Below, in pieces: positions 58,754-64,000 of a stretch of 64,000 bases of DNA. Location of the stretch: NCBI GenBank assembly GCA_037045055.1, contig JBAOHJ010000002.1, positions 434,001-498,000 on the forward strand, written 5' to 3'. Source of the stretch: Phosphoribacter sp037045055. GTDB lineage: Bacteria > Actinomycetota > Actinomycetes > Actinomycetales > Dermatophilaceae. Numbering within the stretch: the stretch's first letter is position 1; each line of letters starts with the position of its first letter. The translations under genes were made by a program, and so were the position numbers. The notes under the pieces are model-generated. The model ran no database searches, was not told the origin of the DNA, and was given only the letters and a program-made list of their open reading frames with translations.

Positions 58754-60157
58754 ATGCCCAGCACCGATGTCGTCGTCGTCCTGCCCGGGATCATGGGCAG
58801 CACCCTCGGGTTACGGCAGGGCGACACCCCCGCCTCGGAGAAGATGATCTGGGCGCTGGACGCCGGGGCGATCTGGCGGGGGGCGACCGGGCTCGGGCCG
58901 AGCATCAAGGACTTCGCGCTGCCGGGCGGCATCGGGGACGCGCACCCGGGCGACGGCATCGAGCCGGTCGGGCTGATGCCGGACCTGCACGTCATCCCGG
59001 GCATCTGGACACCGGTGCGCGGGTACACCGACCTGCCGGCCCAGCTGCGCACCCTGGGCTACGACGAGGCCAAGGGCAACCTCGTGCTCTTCCCCTACGA
59101 CTGGCGGTTGTCCAACCGGTACAACGGCGCCCGCCTGGGCACGGTCGTCGAGCCGGTGCTCGAGCGCTGGCGCTCCCAAGGCGGGGAGTATGCCGCGGCG
59201 CGGCTGGTCTTCGTCTGCCACTCCATGGGCGGGCTCGTCGCCCGGTGGTACATCGAGCGGTGCGGCGGGGCGGAGCTCACCCGCAAGCTCATCACCCTGG
59301 GCACCCCCTGGCGCGGAGCCTGCGCCGCCGTGGAGCAGCTCGTCAACGGGGTGCACAAGGGGATCGGGCCGATCTCGGTGGACCTCACGGCCTTCGCCCG
59401 GTCGCTGCCCTCGCTGCACCAGCTCATGCCCGAGTACGCCTGTGTCGACACCGGATCGGACTTCGCCAAGACGACGGAGGTCTCCTTGCCCGGCGTCGAC
59501 GCCGGGATGGTCGCCGACGCGATGGCCTTCCACACCGCGCTGCAGGACGCCGAACGCGCGCGCGGCGCGGCGGCCCTGGACTGCACGCACATGCTCGTCG
59601 GGACCCGCCAGCCCACGGCGACGACGGTGCGGATCAGCGGTGCCAGCGCGCAGACCTGCCCGGACTTCCACGGGCAGAACGACTTCGGCGACGGGACGGT
59701 GCCGCTGGCCGGGTCGGTCGGCCTGGGCGAGCAGCTCGACACGAACCGGATCGTGCGCATCGCCGACAACCACTCCAACCTGCAGGGCAACGCCGCCGTC
59801 CTCGACGAGATCACCGAGATCCTCGCGGCTCGACCGACCCGACCGCGGCTGCTGGCGCCGGTCGAGCTGCGGGTGGGTGTGCCGACCCTGGTGCTGTCCA
59901 CCAGCGAGCTGCGGGTCGACGTCGCGGTCGTCGACTCGACGGCGCCTCGGCCCGAGGGCCTGACCGTCGTGGTCCGCGACGAGAGGGGCCGCACGGTCGC
60001 CGGCGCCGAGCTGAAGGTCGTCCGTGGCGCGGCCACGGCGGTGTTCGAGGAGCTGCCGGCGGGGCTGCACACGGTGACCGTCGCGGGGCCCCGGGGCGCC
60101 GGCGTGCAGCCGGTGACCGCGGCGACGCTGGTGTGGGCAACCTCCGCCAGGCGCTGA
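58754..60157 (+). CDS. Alpha/beta hydrolase of the lecithin:cholesterol acyltransferase family
   Basis: ATG 58754 (GAGGAG upstream) gives 467 residues. A GTG at 58709 would add 15. The LCAT-like fold starts VVVLPGIMGSTLGLR (residues 6-20, oxyanion loop). NLVLFPYDWRLSNRYN and FVCHSMGGLVARWY (nucleophile Ser near residue 157) follow, with DGTVPL (Asp) and DNHSNL (His). The C-terminal 115 residues are beta-rich (LRVGVPTLVLSTSELRVDVAVVDSTAP). It has no signal peptide. Probably an intracellular lipase or acyltransferase. Confidence 0.85.
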   Translation: MPSTDVVVVLPGIMGSTLGLRQGDTPASEKMIWALDAGAIWRGATGLGPSIKDFALPGGIGDAHPGDGIEPVGLMPDLHVIPGIWTPVRGYTDLPAQLRTLGYDEAKGNLVLFPYDWRLSNRYNGARLGTVVEPVLERWRSQGGEYAAARLVFVCHSMGGLVARWYIERCGGAELTRKLITLGTPWRGACAAVEQLVNGVHKGIGPISVDLTAFARSLPSLHQLMPEYACVDTGSDFAKTTEVSLPGVDAGMVADAMAFHTALQDAERARGAAALDCTHMLVGTRQPTATTVRISGASAQTCPDFHGQNDFGDGTVPLAGSVGLGEQLDTNRIVRIADNHSNLQGNAAVLDEITEILAARPTRPRLLAPVELRVGVPTLVLSTSELRVDVAVVDSTAPRPEGLTVVVRDERGRTVAGAELKVVRGAATAVFEELPAGLHTVTVAGPRGAGVQPVTAATLVWATSARR

Positions 60158-60159
60158 CG

Positions 60160-60222
60160 CGGGCCGTGGGCGCCTGGTCAGGCCGTGGGCGCCCGTTCGG
60201 GCCGTGGGCGCCGCGCCGCCCT
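60160..60222. repeat. GGGCCGTGGGCGCC repeated three times
   Basis: The 14-base unit GGCCGTGGGCGCC with small changes is present three times in about 55 bases between the lipase stop and the FGD stop (60228). It is of unknown role and could fold as a terminator with GGCGCC elements. Confidence 0.55.
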
Positions 60223-60227
60223 CGAGG

Positions 60228-61238
60228 CTATCCCAGCTCGCGCAGACCGGGCAGGACGTCCTGTCCGAACTGCTCCAGGAACCGCCGTTGGTCGTGCCCC
60301 GGGCCGTGCACGGCCACGTGGGTGAACCCCCACGAGACGTAGTCGCCGATCCGGGCCACCGCCTCGTGCGGATCGGCGGTGACGATCCATCGGCTGGCCA
60401 CCGTCTCGATGGGCAGCGCGTCGGCGGCGGCCTCCATCTCGGCGGCACTGTCGATGGAGTGCTTCTGCTCGGCGGACAGGGCCAGCGGCGCCCAGAACCG
60501 GGTGTTGGCCACAGCCTGGTCGGGGTCGCGGTCGTAGGAGAGCTTGACCTCGATGAGCCGGTCGACGTCCGCGCTCCGGCGACCGGCCTTGGCCACGCCC
60601 TCCTGGACCGCGGGGATCAGCCGGTCCGTGTAGAGCTCGGCGCCCTTGCCCGACGTGGCGATGAACCCGTCCGCCACCCGACCGGCATACCGGGCCACGA
60701 GCGGGCCACCGGCGGCGACGTACACCGGGATCGGCGCGGCGGGCCGGTCGTAGAGGGTGGCCTCGGCGGTGCGGTAGTACTCGCCCTCGAAGCTCACCCC
60801 GTCCTGCGTCCACAGCCGGCGCATGAGGGTCACCGCCTCGCGCAGTCGGGCGAATCGCTCCTTGAACTCCGGCCAGCCCTGGGGGACGGCCCCGACGACC
60901 GCCTCGTTGAGCGCCTCGCCGGTGCCGACCCCGAGCATGATCCGCCCGGGGTAGAGGCACCCGAGGGTCGCGAAGGCCTGGGCGATGACCGCCGGGTTGT
61001 AGCGGAACGTCGGCGTCATCACCGACGTGCCGAGCTGCACCCGCTCGGTGCGCTCGCCGGCCGCCGCGAGGACGGCGAGGGTGAAGGGGGCGTGCCCGCC
61101 GGTATGCCGCCAGGGCTGGTAGTGGTCGGCGAAGCTCACGCTGTCCAAGCCGACCTGCTCGGCCAGCACGGCGAAGTCGACCAGCTCGCGTGGGCCGAAC
61201 TGCTCCGTCGAGGCCTTGTACCCGATCCGCAGCGCCAT
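60228..61238 (-). CDS. fgd: F420-dependent glucose-6-phosphate dehydrogenase-type LLM oxidoreductase
   Basis: The 336-residue luciferase-like TIM-barrel flavin/F420 enzyme begins IGYKASTEQFGPRELVDFAVLAEQ (residues 5-28). It has the F420-site segments SFADHYQPWRHTGGHAP (Asp-His near residue 40) and LGTSVMTPTFRYNPAVIAQAFATL with the nonprolyl cis bond. LGVGTGEALNE and AAGGPLVARYAG follow, as in Fgd1. Length equals Fgd1 (336). It would generate F420H2 from glucose 6-phosphate, but some LLM relatives use other substrates. ATG 61238 has GGGAG upstream. Confidence 0.88.
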   Translation of the reverse strand: MALRIGYKASTEQFGPRELVDFAVLAEQVGLDSVSFADHYQPWRHTGGHAPFTLAVLAAAGERTERVQLGTSVMTPTFRYNPAVIAQAFATLGCLYPGRIMLGVGTGEALNEAVVGAVPQGWPEFKERFARLREAVTLMRRLWTQDGVSFEGEYYRTAEATLYDRPAAPIPVYVAAGGPLVARYAGRVADGFIATSGKGAELYTDRLIPAVQEGVAKAGRRSADVDRLIEVKLSYDRDPDQAVANTRFWAPLALSAEQKHSIDSAAEMEAAADALPIETVASRWIVTADPHEAVARIGDYVSWGFTHVAVHGPGHDQRRFLEQFGQDVLPGLRELG

Positions 61239-61287
61239 GGGTCTCCCTTCCTCGCCGCTCGGTCGAACCTACTCCACGCGCCCGGGG

Positions 61288-61294
61288 ATACCCC
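61288..61294 (+). promoter_or_regulatory. Half CsoR-type site before csoR
   Basis: ATACCCC is followed by TCCCCGGTAC instead of a good GGGGTAT, so only one half-site is intact. It is 51 bases before the csoR start. Weak autoregulation is possible. Confidence 0.4.
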
Positions 61295-61345
61295 TCCCCG
61301 GTACCTACACTGGGCGCCAGGCGACCGCCCACGGAGGGAGCACCG

Positions 61346-61627
61346 GTGCACGGCTACACCGACCACAAGGACGACCACCTGCGCCGGTTGCGCCGCATCG
61401 AGGGACAGGTGCGCGGCGTGGCGCGGATGGTCGAGCAGGACAAGTACTGCATCGACATCCTCACCCAGCTCTCCGCGGTCACCCGCGCGCTGCAGTCGGT
61501 GGCGCTCGGTCTGCTGGACGAGCACCTCGGGCACTGCGTCGTGCAGGCCGCGCGCGACGGCGGCGACGAGCAGGAAACCAAGCTGCGCGAGGCGTCCGAG
61601 GCGATCGCCCGGCTGGTGCGGTCCTGA
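61346..61627 (+). CDS. csoR: CsoR-family metal-sensitive repressor
   Basis: GTG 61346, behind GGAGGGAG, gives 93 residues of the DUF156 helical family: DHLRRLRRIEGQVRGVARMVEQDKYCIDILTQLSAV with C35 and LLDEHLGHCVVQA with H60 and C64. The C-H-C set fits the Cu(I) ligands of CsoR and not the C-x-C persulfide sensor CstR, which lacks the His. DNA-binding Arg/Lys lie in helix 1. No copA or copZ gene is near. Its probable targets are the three ATACCCC-NN-GGGGTAT sites at 39.6-41.1 kb. Confidence 0.92.
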   Translation: MHGYTDHKDDHLRRLRRIEGQVRGVARMVEQDKYCIDILTQLSAVTRALQSVALGLLDEHLGHCVVQAARDGGDEQETKLREASEAIARLVRS

Positions 61628-61650
61628 CCGTGGGGGACGCGCGACCCGGT

Positions 61651-63315
61651 ATGCCGCCACCCGCCGGCCCGCCGACGCCCGCCGGCCCGCCGCCACCAGC
61701 CGGCCCGCCGACGCCCGCCGGCCCGCCGGCGCCCGCCGGCCCTCCCCCCGACGCCCCGGGCGCCCGTCCCCCCACTCCGTTGGCCCGGCTGGTCGACACC
61801 GCCGCCGCGGTCGCCTCGACCCCGGCCCGGACGGCCAAGATCGCGCTGTTGGCCGACCTGCTGCGCGGTCTGGCCGGCGAGGAGATCGAGGCGACGGTCG
61901 GCATCCTCACCGGTCGGGTGCGCCAGGGGCGCGTCGGGGTCGGCTGGCGGTCGGTGGGCGATCTCGCCGTGCCGGCGGCGCAGCGGTCGCTGCTGAGCGT
62001 GCTCGACGTCGACGCCGCGCTGGAGCGGCTCGGTGCCCTCGCGGGCGGCGGATCGGCCCGCCGCAGGCGTCTGGAGATGGAGTCGCTGTGGGCCCGGGCG
62101 ACCGCCGACGAACAGCGGCTGCTGGCCCGAGTCCTGTTGGGGGAGATACGGATCGGTGCCCTGGACGGGGTGATGGTGGATGCCCTGGCGGCTGCCGCGC
62201 AGCTGCCCGGGGCCGTGGTGCGCCGCGCCGTGATGCTGTCCGGATCGCTCACCCGGACGGCGCGACTGGCCCTCACCGGCACGCGCGCCGACGTCGAGGG
62301 GGTGGGGCTCACGGTCGGGGTCCCGGTGCTGCCCATGCTCGCCTCGACCGCCACCGACGTCGGTGCCGCCCTCGCGGTGACCGGCCCCGCCGCGGTGGAG
62401 TACAAGCTCGACGGCGCCCGGATCCAGGTGCATCGGTGGGGTGGGTCGACGGGGTCGGCAGTGCCGGCACAGGTGCGCGTGCACAGCCGGACCTTGGCCG
62501 ACATCACCGAGCGGGTGCCCGAGATCGTCGACGTCGTGCGCGGGTTCCCGGGCGGCGACCTCGTCCTCGACGGGGAGACCCTCGCCCTGACCGAGGACGG
62601 TCGGCCGCGGCCGTTCCAGGACACGATGAGCCGGTTCGGCGCCGGCGCCACCCGCCAGCAGGTCCTGCGTCCGTGGTTCTTCGACGTCCTGCACGCCGAC
62701 GGGGCGGACCTGCTCGACGCGCCGCTGGCCGAACGCCGGCAGGTGTTGCGCGCGGTGGTGGGCGCGCACGGCATACCGTCAGTGGTGACCGACGACCCGG
62801 ACGTGGCGGCCCGGGTGGCCCGAGAGTCGCTCGCCGCCGGGCACGAGGGCGTGGTCGTCAAGGCCGTCGACTCGGCGTACGCGGCCGGGCGGCGAGGCAA
62901 GGCCTGGCTCAAGGTCAAGCCGGTGCACACCTACGACCTGGTCGTGCTGGCCGCCGAGTGGGGCTCGGGCCGGCGCACCGGGTGGCTGTCGAACCTGCAC
63001 CTGGGCGCGCGCGACCCCGCGGTGGCGATGGGGGAGCCGGGGGCGTTCGTCATGGTCGGTAAGACGTTCAAGGGGTTGACCGACGAGATGCTGCGGTGGC
63101 AGACCGAGCGACTCCTGGCGATCGAGACGCGACGGACCCGGTATGCCGTGTTCGTCGCCCCCGCGCTCGTCGTCGAGATCGCCCTCGACGGTGTGCAGCG
63201 CTCCGGTCGGTACCCGGGTGGGGTGGCACTGCGGTTCGCCCGGGTCAAGCGCTACCGCGAGGACAAGTCGCCCGCCGAGGCCGACACCATCGACACCCTG
63301 CGGGCGCTGCGGTAG
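61651..63315 (+). CDS. ATP-dependent DNA ligase, LigB type
   Basis: The start at ATG 61651 gives 554 residues. GTG 61630 is possible. An unusual Pro/Ala/Gly repeat (PPAGPPTPAGPPPPAGPP, then PTPAGPPAPAG) fills residues 1-37. A ligase N-terminal domain follows (LARLVDTAAAVASTPARTAKIALLADLLRGL), then the nucleotidyltransferase motif I EYKLDGARIQVH with catalytic Lys near residue 252, motif III LDGETLAL, EGVVVKAVDSAY (IV) and AWLKVKPV (V). It probably seals nicks in repair. Related LigB proteins lack the Pro-rich start. Confidence 0.9.
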   Translation: MPPPAGPPTPAGPPPPAGPPTPAGPPAPAGPPPDAPGARPPTPLARLVDTAAAVASTPARTAKIALLADLLRGLAGEEIEATVGILTGRVRQGRVGVGWRSVGDLAVPAAQRSLLSVLDVDAALERLGALAGGGSARRRRLEMESLWARATADEQRLLARVLLGEIRIGALDGVMVDALAAAAQLPGAVVRRAVMLSGSLTRTARLALTGTRADVEGVGLTVGVPVLPMLASTATDVGAALAVTGPAAVEYKLDGARIQVHRWGGSTGSAVPAQVRVHSRTLADITERVPEIVDVVRGFPGGDLVLDGETLALTEDGRPRPFQDTMSRFGAGATRQQVLRPWFFDVLHADGADLLDAPLAERRQVLRAVVGAHGIPSVVTDDPDVAARVARESLAAGHEGVVVKAVDSAYAAGRRGKAWLKVKPVHTYDLVVLAAEWGSGRRTGWLSNLHLGARDPAVAMGEPGAFVMVGKTFKGLTDEMLRWQTERLLAIETRRTRYAVFVAPALVVEIALDGVQRSGRYPGGVALRFARVKRYREDKSPAEADTIDTLRALR

Positions 63316-63708
63316 AGGACGGGCGGATCCGGGGGTGCGGCAGCGGACGGCGAGCGGGCCGGGGGGCGAGCACGGCGAGCCGACCTACCGGGGGGACTTC
63401 GGTGACGGGCTGAGCGGCCGGGGCCCGGGCACTGCGTACCAGACCGGTGATCGGCCCTCGCGCGACCCGGGCAAGTACCTGCACGCGGCGTCCACCAGCA
63501 CGGGGACCAAGCACGTCACGCTCACGGTGACCTGGACGGTGACCTTCCGATAGGAGGGAGTCACCGAGGTGGCGCTGGCGCCGATCGTGTTCACCGCGTG
63601 GCAGGACAAGCCGGTAAGTCAGGCCCGCGCCGTGCTCATCACCCCCTCAGCGACCTGCTGGGGTCGCCGACACGCGGTCCGGCATCCGCGGGCGAGCCGC
63701 CCGACCGC
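63316..63708 (+). pseudogene. Possible remnant of a secreted protein; no intact gene
   Basis: A short open stretch (about 63400-63553) encodes GTAYQTGDRPSRDPGKYLHA, then HVTLTVTWTVTFR. It ends like the last beta strands of secreted actinobacterial proteins that finish TVTATVTWTV. No upstream domain or start is visible, so it looks like a C-terminal fragment. After it, GGAGGG and a GTG at about 63570 open a frame that runs antisense to cobS and is not convincing. The rest holds nothing I can support. Confidence 0.35.
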
Positions 63709-64000
63709 TCAGCCGGTCAGTGTCGCCGCGACGACCAGGGCCGCGGCGAGCCCGACCTCCACCGAGGCCCCGAGCACGTCGCCGGTGATGCCCCCGAGTC
63801 GGCGACGGGCCCGACGCTGCACCACGAGCCCACCGCCCACCGCCGCCGCCGTCGTCGCGGCCCCCACTGCCCACCCTGCACCGCTCGTCGCGGTGGCCGC
63901 ACAGGCCACGGCCGCCATCGTCACGGCGCCGAGCGCCAGCCGCCGCCGCGACACCGACTGGGCGACGGCGGCCCCGAGCCCGTCGGCGCGGGCGCGCGGC
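63709..64000 (-). CDS. cobS: Adenosylcobinamide-GDP ribazoletransferase, C-terminal part (cut by window end)
   Basis: The last 96 codons of a gene that starts beyond the window read ADGLGAAVAQSVSRRRLALG, then VVQRRARRRLGGITGDVLGASVEVGLAAALV, ending LTG. The RRLGGITGDVLGA segment and the following hydrophobic helix are typical of the C-terminus of CobS, the membrane enzyme that joins alpha-ribazole to adenosylcobinamide-GDP in the last step of B12 assembly. The catalytic N-terminal part is outside, so only the C-terminus can be judged. Confidence 0.85.
   Translation of the reverse strand, partial: PRARADGLGAAVAQSVSRRRLALGAVTMAAVACAATATSGAGWAVGAATTAAAVGGGLVVQRRARRRLGGITGDVLGASVEVGLAAALVVAATLTG

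Noticed and set aside
61346..61627. CstR-type persulfide sensor
   Set aside because: H60 is present four residues before C64, completing the C-H-C copper set. Persulfide sensors lack this His. A different CsoR paralogue elsewhere cannot be excluded.
63570..64000. A + strand gene starting at GTG about 63570 behind GGAGGG
   Set aside because: Most of it is antisense to the convincing cobS C-terminus, and its composition matches shadow frames.

Overview
The window comes from a very GC-rich actinobacterium. Supporting evidence is the mycothiol gene mshA, a mycothiol-dependent formaldehyde dehydrogenase, CarD, SenX3-RegX3, an F420-dependent dehydrogenase, a VKOR/thioredoxin-like pair, frequent GTG starts with 4-nt GTGA gene overlaps, and an LAXTG surface protein. 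Gene content and order in the first 24 kb look most like Intrasporangiaceae (Tetrasphaera, Janibacter or Knoellia type). That family call is an inference from gene order, not from a marker gene.

Layout. 1-13.5 kb is a housekeeping block: mshA, a YbjN-like gene, a gpmA broken by two one-base shifts, senX3-regX3, a lipoprotein, carD, ispD, an SDR, ispF, a small HTH regulator, mscR with its beta-lactamase-fold partner, cysS and rlmB. 13.5-17.4 kb holds a membrane DUF929 protein with VKOR (periplasmic disulfide chemistry), an RDD protein and a DUF4032 kinase-like protein. 17.4-23.2 kb is a maltose-type ABC operon (malEFG plus ATPase) with a divergent LacI/MalR regulator and recognisable operators. 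23.3-25.7 kb has a CBS protein, a Ser/Thr kinase and tRNA-Thr. 25.7-27.13 kb is a 1.4-kb remnant of an integrated element, bounded by the tRNA-Thr 3' half and its copy, with a dead integrase fragment and a VapBC pair. 27.2-28.75 kb has a WYL regulator divergent from a VOC protein. 28.9-35.3 kb is an unusual same-strand cluster: an LAXTG-anchored Ig/PKD surface protein, a phage tail-collar protein and four related proteins of unknown function. 35.5-41.8 kb has an aldehyde dehydrogenase (3' frameshift), gluconokinase, a DJ-1 protein, a radical-SAM-like protein without the radical-SAM cysteines, a PIG-L deacetylase, a thioredoxin and a Cys-rich mini-protein. The last three are preceded by identical-format CsoR-type operators. 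41.8-45.7 kb has a two-component system, a DUF2202 protein and a patatin. 45.7-58.6 kb is an aromatic-catabolism island: MHS transporter, GntR, P450 with ferredoxin and reductase, LysR, homoprotocatechuate meta-cleavage enzymes and SSADH. 58.7-64 kb has an LCAT-like lipase, FGD, CsoR, a LigB-type DNA ligase and the 3' end of cobS.

How the genes work together. The island can be read as one route. The P450 system would make homoprotocatechuate, perhaps by O-demethylating a methoxylated phenylacetate. HpaD and HpaE would cleave and oxidise the ring, an HpaG-RraA fusion plus a DapA-like aldolase would split the product, and SSADH would take succinate semialdehyde into the TCA cycle. A GntR/FCD regulator appears to control it, because three copies of one palindrome (ATCGTATNNGAT) lie before gntR and between hpaG and SSADH. 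A CsoR-family gene at 61.3 kb is the natural candidate for the three ATACCCC-N2-GGGGTAT sites 20 kb away.

A 7-mer, GTATGCC/GGCATAC, is scattered through the whole window about 70 times by hand count, in all reading frames and between genes. It is absent from about 24.92 to 29.35 kb, the stretch that contains the integrated element. In one convergent intergenic region it forms a perfect hairpin. This resembles the behaviour of a genome-wide DNA-level motif such as an uptake sequence. No CRISPR array, rRNA or intact insertion sequence was seen.
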